Notes: generated by a model from the letters alone, not told the origin. DNA of 64,000 bases from Afipia sp. (GCA_017308575.1 JAFKEQ010000002.1:436832-500831); one strand, 5' to 3'; shown: positions 17,107 to 27,104, numbered from the stretch's first letter. Made by a program: numbers and translations.

Positions 17107-18735
17107 TCAGGCTGCCGCGGTCGGGAAGGTGTAGTCCTTGAACTGGTCCCGGAGGGCGGTTTTCAGGATCTTGCCGGTGGCGGTATGCGGTATGCCGTCC
17201 ACAAACTGGACGTCATCCGGCATCCACCACTTTGCGATCTTGCCGTCCATGTATTGCAGGATCTCCTCGCGCGTCGCCTTCTGATCTGGCTTGAGCTGCA
17301 CGATCAGCAGCGGGCGCTCGTCCCACTTCGGATGGTGGACGCCGATGACGGCGGCCTCCAGCACCTTCGGATGGCCGACGGCAAGGTTCTCAAGATCGAT
17401 CGACGAAATCCATTCGCCGCCGGACTTGATGACGTCCTTGGAGCGATCGGTGATGCGCATGTAGGCGTCGGCATCGACGGTCGCGACGTCGCCGGTGTCG
17501 AAGAAGCCTTCCTCGTCGAGGATGTTGGTATCCACGCGGTAGTAGGCCTTCGCGACCGACGGTCCGCTGACCTTGAGGCGGCCGAAGGTCTTGCCGTCCC
17601 ATGGCAGTTTCTTGCCCGCATCGTCGGTGATCTTCATCTGCACGCCGAACGGCGGATAGCCCTGGGTTTGCAGGATGTCGAGCGCTGCTTCACCGGTGAG
17701 TCCGGAGAACGGCGGCTTGAGTGCGCCAACGGTACCGATCGGACTCATCTCGGTCATGCCCCAGGCATGACGCGGTTCGACGCCCATATCCATGAACGCC
17801 TTGATCATCGAACGCGGCATCGCCGAGCCGCCGCAGATCACGACCTTGAGGTCCGGCAGCGTCTTCTTCTCGGTGGCCATGTACTGCAGAAGCATCAGCC
17901 ACACGGTCGGCACGCCGGCGGTGTAGGTGACCTTTTCGGTGGAGAGCAGTTCGTAGACCGATGCGCCGTCGAGCTTCGGTCCGGGCATCACGAGTTTGGT
18001 GCCCATGCTCGGCGCGGAGAAGGCGATGCCCCAGCTATTGGCATGGAACAGCGGGACGACCGGAAGCATCACGTCTTGCGCGCGGGTTCCGAGCGCGTCG
18101 GAGTTGTTCGCCATCAGCGCGTGCAGCACGTTGGAACGGTGCGAGTAAAGCACGCCTTTCGGATCGCCCGTGGTGCCCGACGTATAACACATCGCGGCGG
18201 CGGTGTTCTCGTCGAATTCCTTCCACTGGAAGTTGCCGTCGACTTCCGCGATCCAGTCTTCGTAGGCGATCGCGTTCTTCAGCGTGGTCTGCGGCATGTG
18301 CGCCTTGTCCGTGAACACGACGTAGCGTTCGATGGACGGCATCTTGTCCGCGATCTTTTCCAGCAGCGGAACGAAGGTGAGGTCCGTCATCATGATGCGG
18401 TCTTGCGCATGATTGACGATCCACACGATCTGGTCGGGGAACAGGCGGGGATTGACGGTGTGGCAGATGGCGCCGATGCCCATGATGCCGTACCAGGCTT
18501 CAAGATGACGCCACGTGTTCCAGGCGATGGTGGCGACGCGATCGCCGATCTTGATTCCGTGCTTGTCGAGCTGCTGGCCGACTTTCAGCGCGCGTGCACG
18601 AATTTCGGCGTAATTGGTGCGATGAATGGGTCCTTCGACCGATCGCGTTACGACCTCCTGCTTGCCGTGAACCGCAGCCGCGTGATCGATAATCCGATGA
18701 CACAACAAGGGCCAGTCTTGCATCAATCCAAGCAT
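17107..18735 (-). CDS. Fatty-acid--CoA ligase (acyl-CoA synthetase, AlkK/FadD-like)
   Basis: Activates a fatty acid to its CoA thioester through an acyl-adenylate. The 542-residue product has the P-loop [17 protein letters not shown] at about 182-198, the A5 motif AWGMTEMSP near 323, the TGD motif in [12 protein letters not shown] near 419, and the [13 protein letters not shown] hinge with C-terminal catalytic Lys in [12 protein letters not shown] near 523. Start ATG 18735 has AGGAGG ten bases before; a longer open frame exists but begins inside the divergent extensin-like gene. Chain length is not predictable (AlkK-like medium/long chain most likely). Confidence 0.93.
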   Translation of the reverse strand: MLGLMQDWPLLCHRIIDHAAAVHGKQEVVTRSVEGPIHRTNYAEIRARALKVGQQLDKHGIKIGDRVATIAWNTWRHLEAWYGIMGIGAICHTVNPRLFPDQIVWIVNHAQDRIMMTDLTFVPLLEKIADKMPSIERYVVFTDKAHMPQTTLKNAIAYEDWIAEVDGNFQWKEFDENTAAAMCYTSGTTGDPKGVLYSHRSNVLHALMANNSDALGTRAQDVMLPVVPLFHANSWGIAFSAPSMGTKLVMPGPKLDGASVYELLSTEKVTYTAGVPTVWLMLLQYMATEKKTLPDLKVVICGGSAMPRSMIKAFMDMGVEPRHAWGMTEMSPIGTVGALKPPFSGLTGEAALDILQTQGYPPFGVQMKITDDAGKKLPWDGKTFGRLKVSGPSVAKAYYRVDTNILDEEGFFDTGDVATVDADAYMRITDRSKDVIKSGGEWISSIDLENLAVGHPKVLEAAVIGVHHPKWDERPLLIVQLKPDQKATREEILQYMDGKIAKWWMPDDVQFVDGIPHTATGKILKTALRDQFKDYTFPTAAA

Positions 18736-18796
18736 TCGGTATTCCCTCCTGAAAACATCTTTATTGTTGGTGATCGCGCTCCCCGAAGGGATTGGA

Positions 18797-19714
18797 ATGA
18801 ACTTTAGCGCGGACCCCGCTGACCGCAAACGAACTTCTGACTGGCATGCCAGGCCATGGTTACCGCGGCTGGCCCTTATGGGCCTGACCGTCCTTACCGT
18901 CGCGGTCTCGATCCCAGCAAGTGCAAATGTGCCGCTGCCACGGCCGCGTCCCGCAGAAGCGCCGGCTGCGGACGCGCCGCATACCGCGCCTGAGACAACG
19001 CCTCGCGAAGCAGCCCCGCAGGTGCCTCCCGAAGTCCGGCCGCCGGTTCTTTCGGCATGTCGGCAGGCGCTGACCGAAGAGATCGCGATCGCGCCATCCA
19101 TTCCGCCGATCAAGGGACCAGGCGGATGCGGCGGCGAAGATCTGGTCCGTTTGGAGGCGATTGTTCTGCCGCAGGGCCAGCGGGTGGCGTTGAAGCCTGC
19201 CGCGATCCTGCGCTGTACGATGGCCACCGCGGTCGCCGACTGGATACGCGCCGACATGGCGCCGCTGGCGGCAAGCCTCGGCACCACCATCCGCGAACTG
19301 GACAATTTCGATTCATTCGAATGTCGGGGCCGCAACCGCGTCAAGGGCGCGAAGCTCTCCGAGCACGGCCTCGCCAACGCGCTCGATGTGCGCGGCGTGA
19401 CGTTCACGAACGGCACCACGCTCTCGCTGACCGATCGCACTGTGCCGCGCGAGACCCGCGAAAAGGTTCTGGCCTCGGTCTGCACACGGTTCGCTACCGT
19501 GCTCGGACCGGGCTCGGACTGGTATCACGAGGATCACATCCATCTCGATCTCGCCCAGCGGCGCAACAACTACAAACTGTGCCAGTGGGGCGTTTACGAT
19601 CCGCTGCCCGCGATTGCGCCGCTGATGCCTGCCGAACGGCCCGAAGAAGCGCCGCCGCGCCAGACCGCGGAGGAAAAAGCGGCGTCCGAAAAGCAGACAG
19701 GTGGCCCGCAATAA
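18797..19714 (+). CDS. Extensin-like protein (Extensin-like_C domain)
   Basis: A 305-residue exported protein. An N-terminal segment (LPRLALMGLTVLTVAVSIPASA) acts as signal or anchor. A Pro/Ala-rich linker (about 48-85) leads to the Extensin-like C domain (about 90-265) with four Cys, KLSEHGLANALDVRGV and WYHEDHIHLDLA. The His/Asp pattern resembles VanY/M15 zinc peptidases, so a peptidoglycan-related activity is plausible but unproven. Its tail is Glu/Pro-rich. The ATG at 18797 is preferred to the TTG at 18764. It is divergent from the ligase gene (61 bp). A perfect hairpin follows at once. Confidence 0.88.
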   Translation: MNFSADPADRKRTSDWHARPWLPRLALMGLTVLTVAVSIPASANVPLPRPRPAEAPAADAPHTAPETTPREAAPQVPPEVRPPVLSACRQALTEEIAIAPSIPPIKGPGGCGGEDLVRLEAIVLPQGQRVALKPAAILRCTMATAVADWIRADMAPLAASLGTTIRELDNFDSFECRGRNRVKGAKLSEHGLANALDVRGVTFTNGTTLSLTDRTVPRETREKVLASVCTRFATVLGPGSDWYHEDHIHLDLAQRRNNYKLCQWGVYDPLPAIAPLMPAERPEEAPPRQTAEEKAASEKQTGGPQ

Positions 19715-19742
19715 AAAAGCGCCGGACCGGCCGGCGCTTTTG
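19715..19742. terminator. Bidirectional terminator
   Basis: AAAAGCGCCGG, short loop, CCGGCGCTTTT directly after the extensin-like stop and 24 bp beyond the stop of the convergent L,D-transpeptidase gene. A and T runs flank both sides. Confidence 0.9.
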
Positions 19743-19765
19743 CACGAAGGACTTTCCGGGGACGA

Positions 19766-20449
19766 TCAGGTCCCGTCGCTGCCGCCCTGTAGCGCCATCT
19801 TGGAATTGACCGGCGAGTCGCCCTGCTTGGGATCGAGCACGACAACAACCGAGTTCATCTTCGCGCGGCTGTAAAGATCGATCACGTCCTCATTGGTCAT
19901 GCGGATGCAGCCGGAGGAAATCGACGCGCCGATATATTCCGGCTGGTTGGTGCCGTGAATGCGGAACAGCGTGTCCCGGTTGCCCTGATAGAGATAGAGC
20001 GCGCGTGCGCCGAGCGGATTGTCCGGACCGCCGGGCACCGACTGCGGCAGGCCTTCGATCCGCTTGTGGATGTCGGCGGTCGGGGTCCACTTCGGCCATT
20101 CCTGCATGTTGCCGACGCGGGCGATGCCGGAGAATGCGAGCGCTTCTTCGCCCACGGTGATGCCGTAGCGGATCGCCTTGCCGCCTTCGAGGACGTAGTA
20201 GAGGAAGTGATTGTCGGAATCGACGACGATGGAGCCCGGCGTTTCCTTGCGGTGATAGGTCACGATCGCGCGGCGGAACGGCGGGGCGACATCGACCTTG
20301 TCATAGCGCGCCTTGGCCAGGAAGTCCTTGTCGCGCGGCTTGAGGCTCGCCTCGGGCGACTTTTCATACGTGGTCGAAGTTGCCTGCATGCAGCCGGCCA
20401 GCGACAACCCTGCAAGAACGACAATGATCTTTGCGCCGAACGAAGACAT
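19766..20449 (-). CDS. L,D-transpeptidase lipoprotein (YkuD), paralog 1
   Basis: Periplasmic enzyme that makes 3-3 cross-links in peptidoglycan or attaches proteins to it. The 227-residue product starts at ATG 20449 with a lipoprotein signal (IIVVLAGLSLAGC, lipobox LAGC). The YkuD domain (about 75-215) has the catalytic motif IHGTNQPEYIGAS followed by SSGCIRMTNEDVIDL with Cys and His in place. The C-terminal VVVLDPKQGDSP tail is shared with the neighbour. It is about two-thirds identical by eye to the next gene, a clear tandem duplication. Confidence 0.93.
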   Translation of the reverse strand: MSSFGAKIIVVLAGLSLAGCMQATSTTYEKSPEASLKPRDKDFLAKARYDKVDVAPPFRRAIVTYHRKETPGSIVVDSDNHFLYYVLEGGKAIRYGITVGEEALAFSGIARVGNMQEWPKWTPTADIHKRIEGLPQSVPGGPDNPLGARALYLYQGNRDTLFRIHGTNQPEYIGASISSGCIRMTNEDVIDLYSRAKMNSVVVVLDPKQGDSPVNSKMALQGGSDGT

Positions 20450-20682
20450 TCCGAAGTTCCAAAAAGGGGTGTGGCGTGTCTCACGCCCAAAATAACCGGA
20501 AGAAACTTCCGATTTTGTTACCCCCTTATTTGCTCTGAAACTGGCTCTCATTCCAGCGTTTTGGCGCTCATTTTGCCATGCAACATACGACCTGTTGCAT
20601 TTGCGCCGCAGAATCGGGGGGCAAGCGCCCGCAATGCCGCAATCTTCAGCCGCCAGCGGGCCGTTAGCCCGCCGCTGCTTGG

Positions 20683-21357
20683 CTAATACGCTCCTCCGGA
20701 GCCGCCCTGCAACGCCATCTTGGAGTTAAATGGAGAATCGCCCTGCTTCGGATCGAGCACGACCACGACTGTTCCCATCTTGACCTTGCTGTACAGGTCG
20801 ATGACGTCCTCGTTGGTCATGCGGATGCAGCCGGAGGAAATCGACGCGCCGATATACTCGGGCTGATTGGTGCCGTGAATGCGGAACAGCGTGTCCTTGC
20901 CGCCCGAGTAGAGATAGATCGCCCGCGATCCCATCGGATTGTCCGGGCCGCCCTTGACGAAAGTCGGCACGCCGAGCCGTGAAATCTCGCTCTTTGTCGG
21001 GTGCCAGTCCGGCCACTCGGTCATGGCACCGACCTTGGCGATGCCGGACCATGCCATGGCTTCTTCCCCGACGGTGACGCCGTAGCGGATCGCCTTGCCG
21101 CCTTCGAGGACGTAGTAGAGGTAGTGATTGTCGGAATCGACCACGATCGAACCGGGAAGCTCCTTGCGGTGATAGTCCACGATCGCGCGGCGGAAGGGGG
21201 CTGAAACCGGGACCTTTTCGTAGGTGACCTTCGACAGATATTCCTTGTCGCGCGGCTTAAGGGCAGCTTCCGACGTCGGTTCGTAAGTGGTCTGCATGCA
21301 GCCAGCCAGCATCAGGCCGGCGGCGATCAGGGCGAGCTTGGAGGCAAGAGACGGCAT
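20683..21357 (-). CDS. L,D-transpeptidase lipoprotein (YkuD), paralog 2
   Basis: Second copy of the pair, 224 residues, start ATG 21357, lipoprotein signal LALIAAGLMLAGC. It has the same catalytic block (HGTNQPEYIGAS then SSGCIRMTNEDV) and the same C-terminal tail ending NSKMALQGGSGG. The main differences from paralog 1 are in residues 20-60 and in the HPTKSEISRLGVPTF segment. The 233-bp spacer before paralog 1 contains a GC-rich hairpin (20654-20679) without a T tract, so the two may be separately transcribed. Confidence 0.93.
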   Translation of the reverse strand: MPSLASKLALIAAGLMLAGCMQTTYEPTSEAALKPRDKEYLSKVTYEKVPVSAPFRRAIVDYHRKELPGSIVVDSDNHYLYYVLEGGKAIRYGVTVGEEAMAWSGIAKVGAMTEWPDWHPTKSEISRLGVPTFVKGGPDNPMGSRAIYLYSGGKDTLFRIHGTNQPEYIGASISSGCIRMTNEDVIDLYSKVKMGTVVVVLDPKQGDSPFNSKMALQGGSGGAY

Positions 21358-21472
21358 CGGGGCGTTCCGGTCAGGGTGCGGCGCGTCATTCAGTCGCATG
21401 GTCTTTACGGCGGACTTGGGTCTGGCGCCAGCCCATATTCGGGCTATCCGACTGCGATTCCACTCATTCTCC

Positions 21473-21487
21473 TGTGATCGGATCACA
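21473..21487. promoter_or_regulatory. Perfect palindrome TGTGATC-G-GATCACA
   Basis: A 15-bp perfect palindrome in the 379-bp divergent gap between L,D-transpeptidase 2 (start 21357) and corA (start 21737). It resembles a CRP/FNR-type site but has N5 rather than N6 between TGTGA and TCACA, so a GntR-type or other regulator is also possible. Nothing else in this gap is recognised. Confidence 0.45.
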
Positions 21488-21736
21488 TCATCCGGCACCT
21501 GTGGCTTCAATGTCACGTGCGAGGGATACCAAGCCGTAGGACTGGGGCCCGCCAAGCCGGTTTGCCGGAAGAGTGGCGGGGACGTTGTCTGCGAACCTTG
21601 CGGCACGCGGATTTTTATGACCGCGGCGTGACAGCGTTCAGCCATTTCAGGAAAGTCGCGCGGGCATTCTTAAAGGTTTGCGCTTTTCCCACGAATAAAC
21701 GACACGTTGTCTCTGAAGAGATTCCGGGAGTCGTCC

Positions 21737-22711
21737 ATGTTGTCGGTCTTCGTTCCTACCAGTTCCGTCCTGAAGAAAATCGACAACATCAACATTGAAG
21801 CGCTTCCCCCGGATGCCATCTGGATCGACCTGAAGTCGCCATCGCCCGGTGAGGATAAGGCGGTGGAGAGACTGGTCGGCATCGAAATCCCGACCCGCGA
21901 GGACATGCAGGAAATCGAGATTTCCAGTCGCCTCTACATCGAGAACAACGCACGCTATATGACCGCGACGCTGATGTGCGCGACCGACTCCGGCAATCCC
22001 CGCATCACGCCGGTGACCTTCATTCTGACGGATCACCGCCTTGTCACGGTCCGCTACGACGAGCCGAAGCCCTTCGCCCTGATCGCCGCGAAACTCGCGC
22101 GAAGCTGCCCCGCCACCATCACCGGCGACGGCATCCTGCTTGAATTGCTGGATGGCGTGATCGATCGTTGCGCGGATATTCTGGAGCGGGCCGGCGCCGA
22201 CGTGGACAGCGTGTCGTCGCAAATCTTCGAGCCATCGGCCGAGAAGGGACACGCGCGCAGCTATTCGCAGATTCTGCTGATGATCGGAAAAAAGGGTGAT
22301 CTGACCTCGAAGGTTCGCGAAAGCCTCGTGTCCATCGGCCGGCTGATTTCTTTTGTCACGGTGGAAACCGACAACGGCCGCTGGAGCAAGGAGCAGAAGG
22401 CGCAGTTCAAGACCCTGCAGCGCGACGTCTCCTCGCTGAGCGATCATGCGTCCTATCTGTCGAACAAGATCACCTTTGTGCTCGATGCCATGCTCGGCGT
22501 GGTCAACCTCGAGCAGAACAACATCATCAAGCTGTTCTCGGTGATGGCGGTGGTGCTGATGCCGCCGACGCTGATCGCGTCGATCTACGGCATGAACTTC
22601 AAGGCGATGCCTGAACTCGATCATCCATGGGGCTATCCGCTGGCCCTGCTCGGCATGCTGTTCGCGGCGATTCTGCCCTACATGTTCTTCAAGTGGAAAC
22701 GGTGGCTGTAG
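21737..22711 (+). CDS. corA: CorA-family magnesium/divalent cation transporter
   Basis: A 324-residue inner-membrane channel for Mg2+ (also Co2+/Ni2+). A large cytosolic alpha/beta and helical domain (1-260) is followed by two transmembrane helices (about 264-284 and 297-317). The signature YGMNFKAMPEL follows TM1, giving the selectivity-filter GMN. A basic KWKRWL tail closes the protein. The ATG at 21737 has GGGAG six bases before; the longer frame starts with TTG. The stop abuts the convergent ligD gene with no spacer. Confidence 0.94.
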   Translation: MLSVFVPTSSVLKKIDNINIEALPPDAIWIDLKSPSPGEDKAVERLVGIEIPTREDMQEIEISSRLYIENNARYMTATLMCATDSGNPRITPVTFILTDHRLVTVRYDEPKPFALIAAKLARSCPATITGDGILLELLDGVIDRCADILERAGADVDSVSSQIFEPSAEKGHARSYSQILLMIGKKGDLTSKVRESLVSIGRLISFVTVETDNGRWSKEQKAQFKTLQRDVSSLSDHASYLSNKITFVLDAMLGVVNLEQNNIIKLFSVMAVVLMPPTLIASIYGMNFKAMPELDHPWGYPLALLGMLFAAILPYMFFKWKRWL

Positions 22712-25453
22712 TTACTTCGCCAGCTTTGCGATCGCTGATTTGATCGATCGCGCGGCGCTGTCATAATCGGCCCAGGCCTTGCTCTTTGCGATCAACGCCG
22801 GCGTCGTCCGCAGCGTATATTTTTTCGGATCGAGATCGCTGCGCACCTGCGTCCATGTCAGCGGCATCGAGACCGTCGCGCCCGGCCGCGCACGCGGCGA
22901 GAGCGGTGCGACCGCGGTCGCCATCCGGTCGTTGCGCAGATAGTCGAGGAAGATCTTTCCCTGCCGCTGCTTCTTGGACATGTTGAGCAGATAAAGCTCC
23001 GGGCTGTCGGCGGCCATCTGCTGGCACACGCCTTGTGCGAAGGCTTTCGCGGTCTTCCAGTCGATCCTGTCTTTCTTCGCATCCTTCAGCGGCGAGACCA
23101 CATGAAGGCCCTTGCCACCGGTGGTCTTGCAGAAACTTTCAAGTCCGAGCGCGGTGAGGCGGTCGCGCATCTCGCGCGCGGCGTCCACAACTGCGCTGAA
23201 CGCGACATCGGGCGAAGGATCGAGATCGAACACCAGCCGCCCCGGCACATCGGGTTCGTCCGGTGCGCAATTCCACGGATGCAGTTCGAGACCGCCGATC
23301 TGCGCGGCGGCGGCGAGGCCCTCGACACGATCGATCTGGACATACGGTTTGCGATCGCCTGACACGCGCACAAGTCCGATCAGGTTCGACATGCCGGTCA
23401 TGGCATGGCGCTGAAAGAACTTTTCGCCATCGATTCCATCCGGCGCGCGGATGATCGAGCAGGGGCGGCCTTTGATGTGTTCAATCAGCCAGTCGCCGAC
23501 CTCTTCCATGTATTGCGCGAGATCGAGCTTGGTCACCGGCTTGCCGTCGCCGCCGTCAGGCCACATCGCCTTGTCCGGCTTGGAGATGACAACGCCCATC
23601 ACAGTCGCTGTCCCGCTTGTCGCGGAAGATTTCGCTGCGGCTGTTTTGGCTTTCGGCTTGCCGGACGATTTCGCGGACGGCTCTGCTATCTCGGTTTTCA
23701 CCGGCTCATCCGTCGTCACTTCGCTGGCCGGTTTGTCCTTGCGCAGTCCTTTGAACGCGGCCTGACGCACCATGCCGTCGCCGGTGAAGCCGGCGAATTC
23801 GATCTCCGCGACCAGCTCCGGTTTCACCCAGTGCATATCGGAGGTTTTCTTCGGCACGTTCTTGCCGCCGAACGGGCTGTCACTCGCGGCCACGGTCTTG
23901 AGTTCGGGCATGATGCGCTTCACGACAGCCTGTCCGTAGCCAGTGCCGACCACGCCGACATAGGCGAGATGATCGCCGCGCGGAACGCCCACCATCAGCG
24001 AGCGGAATTTTCCGCCGGTGGTCTTCCAGCCACCGATCACGACTTCATGTCCGGCGCGGCACTTCGCCTTGGTCCAACTGTCAGAGCGGCCCGAGTGATA
24101 CGGCGCGGACGCCTTCTTGGAGACGATGCCTTCGAGCGAGAGCTTGCAGGCCGATTGCAAAATCGCATCGCCGCCGGTCTCGAAGTGTTCGACGTAACGA
24201 ATGACGCCTTCGTCACGCTTGCGCTTGCCGTTGAGCAGAGCATGGAGCCGTGCCTTGCGCTCGGTCAACGGAAGCTTCCGCAAATCCTCGTCATCCGCGA
24301 ACAGCAGATCGAAGGCGTAGAAGATCAGGTCGTCGGTCTTGCCGTCGGACAGTGCGGCTTGCATCGACGCGAAATCGGGATGACCGTTATGATCGAGCGC
24401 CACGATCTCGCCGTCGATGATGGCGTCGGGAAGCTTCGCGGCTTCTTTTGCAATTGCCGAGAACTTGTCCGTCCAGTCGAGACCCTTGCGGGTTTTCAGC
24501 GAGACGTCGCCGTCTTCAATCCGCATCTGGATGCGATAGCCGTCGAATTTGATTTCGTGCACCCAGCCATCGCCGGCCGGTGGCCGCTCGACCGAGGTAC
24601 AGAGTTGCGGCGGAATGAAATCGGGCAGGGCCGCTGCGCGCTTGCCGCCTTTGACCGCCGCGCTTTTGGTTGCGGCTTTTGTCCGCAGCCGCGCGACGCT
24701 GGCCTTTCTTGTAGGTTGTTTGGCAACAGTCTTTTTTGCCGCGGGTTTTCTTGTTGTTGTCTTCTCGCGTTCGTCGGCTGCGAGGCCTTTGTTGGAATCC
24801 CAGACCTGCGCGGCCTTGGCGCGGGTCGACGCCCCCAGCATGAACGGCTTCGGCGCACGTCCCTTGCCCTCGGCGATCTGCTCCATCGTGCGTCCCGATG
24901 CCGCCGACGTATCCTCGTCGAGGATCGTGTTCTTTTTCCCTTCACGCGCATAATCGTCGCGGTGCTTGATCAGAAGCCAGTTGAGGCGCTTGCCGCCGGT
25001 GCGGTCGTTTTTCATCCGCACCAGCACCCATTCGCCGTGCAGCTTCTCGCCTTCCAGCGCGAATTTGAGGTCGCCTTTCTTGAAGCCCTGCTCGGGATCG
25101 TCCGAGAGCCAGTAGCCGCGATCCCAGACCATCACAGTGCCGCCGCCATACTGGCCTTTCGGGATCGTGCCTTCAAAGTCGCCATAGTCGAGCGGGTGAT
25201 CCTCGACTTCGACCGCGAGGCGCTTGTCCTTAGGATCGAGAGAAGGACCGCGCGTCACGGCCCATGACTTGAAAACGCCGCCATATTCGAGACGCAGGTC
25301 GTAGTGCAGGCGGGTAGCATCGTGCTTCTGGATCACGAAGCGCCGGACCTTCGACCTCTTCACGGAGACGTTGCCGCTGGGCTCGGCGGTCTTGGTGAAA
25401 TCACGCTTCGTCCGGTAGGTTTTGAGACTTTTGAGGGCCACGGGACATCCCAT
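22712..25453 (-). CDS. ligD: Multifunctional NHEJ DNA ligase LigD
   Basis: Repairs double-strand breaks with Ku. The product, about 913 residues, has all three domains in the order PE-LIG-POL. The 3'-phosphoesterase (about 30-190) has [17 protein letters not shown] and the [12 protein letters not shown] region. A Lys/Ala-rich linker follows. The ATP-dependent ligase (about 275-575) has the adenylated Lys in [11 protein letters not shown] and IDGEIVALD. The primase/polymerase domain (about 620-905) has [21 protein letters not shown] and the ending near KKYTLRTTP. Start ATG 25453 is the likeliest; upstream residues look non-native. It is divergent from ku (91 bp) and tail-to-tail with corA. Confidence 0.96.
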   Translation of the reverse strand: MGCPVALKSLKTYRTKRDFTKTAEPSGNVSVKRSKVRRFVIQKHDATRLHYDLRLEYGGVFKSWAVTRGPSLDPKDKRLAVEVEDHPLDYGDFEGTIPKGQYGGGTVMVWDRGYWLSDDPEQGFKKGDLKFALEGEKLHGEWVLVRMKNDRTGGKRLNWLLIKHRDDYAREGKKNTILDEDTSAASGRTMEQIAEGKGRAPKPFMLGASTRAKAAQVWDSNKGLAADEREKTTTRKPAAKKTVAKQPTRKASVARLRTKAATKSAAVKGGKRAAALPDFIPPQLCTSVERPPAGDGWVHEIKFDGYRIQMRIEDGDVSLKTRKGLDWTDKFSAIAKEAAKLPDAIIDGEIVALDHNGHPDFASMQAALSDGKTDDLIFYAFDLLFADDEDLRKLPLTERKARLHALLNGKRKRDEGVIRYVEHFETGGDAILQSACKLSLEGIVSKKASAPYHSGRSDSWTKAKCRAGHEVVIGGWKTTGGKFRSLMVGVPRGDHLAYVGVVGTGYGQAVVKRIMPELKTVAASDSPFGGKNVPKKTSDMHWVKPELVAEIEFAGFTGDGMVRQAAFKGLRKDKPASEVTTDEPVKTEIAEPSAKSSGKPKAKTAAAKSSATSGTATVMGVVISKPDKAMWPDGGDGKPVTKLDLAQYMEEVGDWLIEHIKGRPCSIIRAPDGIDGEKFFQRHAMTGMSNLIGLVRVSGDRKPYVQIDRVEGLAAAAQIGGLELHPWNCAPDEPDVPGRLVFDLDPSPDVAFSAVVDAAREMRDRLTALGLESFCKTTGGKGLHVVSPLKDAKKDRIDWKTAKAFAQGVCQQMAADSPELYLLNMSKKQRQGKIFLDYLRNDRMATAVAPLSPRARPGATVSMPLTWTQVRSDLDPKKYTLRTTPALIAKSKAWADYDSAARSIKSAIAKLAK

Positions 25454-25480
25454 CACGCGAACGCACGGGGCCACGCCCCA

Positions 25481-25505
25481 GGAACGAAAACCCGGCATCG
25501 CCGTT
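25481..25505 (+). promoter_or_regulatory. EcfG/RpoE2-type promoter of ku
   Basis: GGAAC at 25481-25485, 16 bp, CGTT at 25502-25505: an exact match to the alphaproteobacterial general-stress consensus GGAAC-N16/17-CGTT, oriented toward ku, whose ATG is at 25545. General-stress control of Ku-dependent repair is known from Sinorhizobium (RpoE2), which supports the call. Confidence 0.7.
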
Positions 25506-25544
25506 GAGGTTCCATTGTAATGCGTTGAGGGCAGGAGACCAGTC

Positions 25545-26420
25545 ATGTTGCCGCGTGCGTATTGGAAAGGCTCACTGAAACTGTCGCTGGTGACGTGTCC
25601 CGTCGCCCTCTATCCGGCATCGAGCACGGCCGAGCGGACACGTTTTCACATGATCAACACCGAAACCGGCAATCGGCTCAAGCAGCAGATGGTGGATTCC
25701 GAGACTGGGGATGTCGTCGAAAAGGAACAGAAAGGCCGCGGCTATGAGGTGGCCAAGGGCGAGTATGTCCCGATCGAGAAGGAAGAACTCGAAGCGGTGC
25801 AGCTCGAAAGCACCCACACCATCGACATCGATAACTTCGTGCCGCGTGACGAGATCGATCAGCGCTATCTGGACAGCCCTTATTATCTCGTGCCTGATGG
25901 CAAGGAAGGCTCGGACGCCTTTGCGGTGATCCGGGACGCGATGAAGAACAAGGACCGCGTCGCCCTTGCACGTGTGGTGCTGTCCAATCGCGAACGCATC
26001 GTCGCGATCGAACCGCTCGGCAAGGGACTGCTCGCGACGACCTTGCGTTACGCGGACGAGGTGCGCGACGAGGAAGACTTCTTCGGGGACATCAAGGTGC
26101 CGAAGATTTCCAAGGATATGGTCGAACTGGCCTCCCACATTCTCGATACCAAGGCGGCGCATTTCGACGCTTCGAAATTCGAGGACGAATATGAGAATGC
26201 GCTGAAAAAGCTGGTCAAGCAGAAGGCCGCGGGCAAGACGATCAAGGCGCCGGAGCCTGCCGGAAAGCAGAGCAATGTCGTCAACCTGATGGATGCCTTG
26301 AAGCAGAGCCTGAAAGGGAAAGCGGCTTCCGAACGTCCCGCGCGATCGAGCCGCGCCGCGCCCCGGCGTGTGCCGAAGAAAGCCGCGCGTTCCACGGCGC
26401 GGCATCGCAAGGCGAGTTAG
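25545..26420 (+). CDS. ku: Ku DNA-end-binding protein
   Basis: Homodimeric ring protein that binds broken DNA ends and recruits LigD. The 291-residue product has the bacterial Ku core (1-230) beginning [20 protein letters not shown] and containing [29 protein letters not shown], and the [18 protein letters not shown] bridge segment. The C-terminal tail (about 255-291) is very Lys/Arg/Ala-rich ([15 protein letters not shown]), as in Ku proteins whose tail binds DNA. It has a stress-type promoter 40 bp before the start. It ends 1 bp from the convergent ohrR gene. Confidence 0.96.
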   Translation: MLPRAYWKGSLKLSLVTCPVALYPASSTAERTRFHMINTETGNRLKQQMVDSETGDVVEKEQKGRGYEVAKGEYVPIEKEELEAVQLESTHTIDIDNFVPRDEIDQRYLDSPYYLVPDGKEGSDAFAVIRDAMKNKDRVALARVVLSNRERIVAIEPLGKGLLATTLRYADEVRDEEDFFGDIKVPKISKDMVELASHILDTKAAHFDASKFEDEYENALKKLVKQKAAGKTIKAPEPAGKQSNVVNLMDALKQSLKGKAASERPARSSRAAPRRVPKKAARSTARHRKAS

Positions 26421-26421
26421 A

Positions 26422-26877
26422 TCAAGCCATCTGCGCGTCGAGCAGCTTTTTGCGGAGTGCCTTGATGTCGTCGGTCAGCTTCATCACTTCGGGAATGGAG
26501 AGGCTGGTCGAGCAGCCGATGGCTTGTGGAATACTGATGGCCTTTTCTTTCAACGCCGCGCCTTTCGGTGTGAGCTGGATTCGTACGACGCGCTCATCGT
26601 CGCGGTCACGTGTCCTTCGCACCAAACCCGCCGCTTCGAGGCGCTTGAGCAGTGGCGTCAGCGTGCTGGATTCGAGCAACAGCTTCTCGCCAATCTCTCC
26701 GACAGGCCGGTCGTCCTTTTCCCACAGCACCGCCATCACCAGATATTGCGGATAAGTCAGCCCGAGAGGTTCGAGCAGAGGTTTGTAGAGCCGCGTGAAG
26801 GCGTGCCCCGCCGAATACAGCGCGAAGCAGACAAAGTTGTCGATCTTCAACAGATCGTCCGGGCGCGGTTTCACCAT
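26422..26877 (-). CDS. ohrR: MarR-family organic-peroxide sensor OhrR
   Basis: Repressor that is inactivated by oxidation of a single N-terminal Cys. The 151-residue product has KIDNFVCFALYSAGHAFTR with that Cys at position 17, the winged-helix DNA-binding region (about 55-105: PVGEIGEKLLLESSTLTPLL, RDRDDERVVRI wing) and a helical C-terminus for dimerisation. The downstream divergent gene is ohr, its classical target, and two palindromes lie in the 227-bp shared promoter region, consistent with control of both genes. Confidence 0.94.
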   Translation of the reverse strand: MVKPRPDDLLKIDNFVCFALYSAGHAFTRLYKPLLEPLGLTYPQYLVMAVLWEKDDRPVGEIGEKLLLESSTLTPLLKRLEAAGLVRRTRDRDDERVVRIQLTPKGAALKEKAISIPQAIGCSTSLSIPEVMKLTDDIKALRKKLLDAQMA

Positions 26878-26930
26878 GGCCTGTCCTCAGCAAGTCGATC
26901 TGTACGGATCATGCTCCTGTCATTTAAGGC

Positions 26931-26949
26931 GCGCACGATTGAATCGCGC
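26931..26949. promoter_or_regulatory. Putative OhrR operator 1
   Basis: GCGCACGATTGAATCGCGC, an imperfect palindrome with core ACGATTgaATCG. It lies 54 bp upstream of the ohrR start. It shares GCACGATTnnATCG with operator 2, supporting recognition by one protein. Confidence 0.6.
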
Positions 26950-26986
26950 AACTTATTTCGCGGGCCAGCCATGCAAATTAATTATT

Positions 26987-27003
26987 GCACGATTATATCG
27001 TGC
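26987..27003. promoter_or_regulatory. Putative OhrR operator 2
   Basis: GCACGAT-TAT-ATCGTGC, a perfect 17-bp palindrome in an AT-rich patch about 100 bp before ohr. A further ATCGTG/CACGAT pair (26997-27020) overlaps it, so OhrR may contact adjoining sites. Confidence 0.65.
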
Positions 27004-27104
27004 GCGATATAAATCACGATGTTCGGTTCCCGAAAGACCAGCCCATGGTTGGTCGTCATTTCTGAGGTTTCACCGTTTTTGAACTGCAACCCAAGGAGAG
27101 TCTC

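Noticed and set aside
17041..18807. 588-codon plus-strand frame opposite the acyl-CoA ligase gene
   Set aside because: Antisense shadow: His/Arg/Asp-rich translation with no domain, while the minus strand encodes a complete ligase.
18736..19485. N-terminal extension of the acyl-CoA ligase by 250 codons
   Set aside because: It would overlap the divergent extensin-like gene, has no ligase homology, and a strong AGGAGG precedes ATG 18735.
20654..20679. Terminator between the L,D-transpeptidase genes
   Set aside because: A GC hairpin is present but lacks a T tract on the coding strand.
23405..25267. 620-codon plus-strand frame opposite ligD
   Set aside because: Antisense shadow of the complete three-domain LigD.
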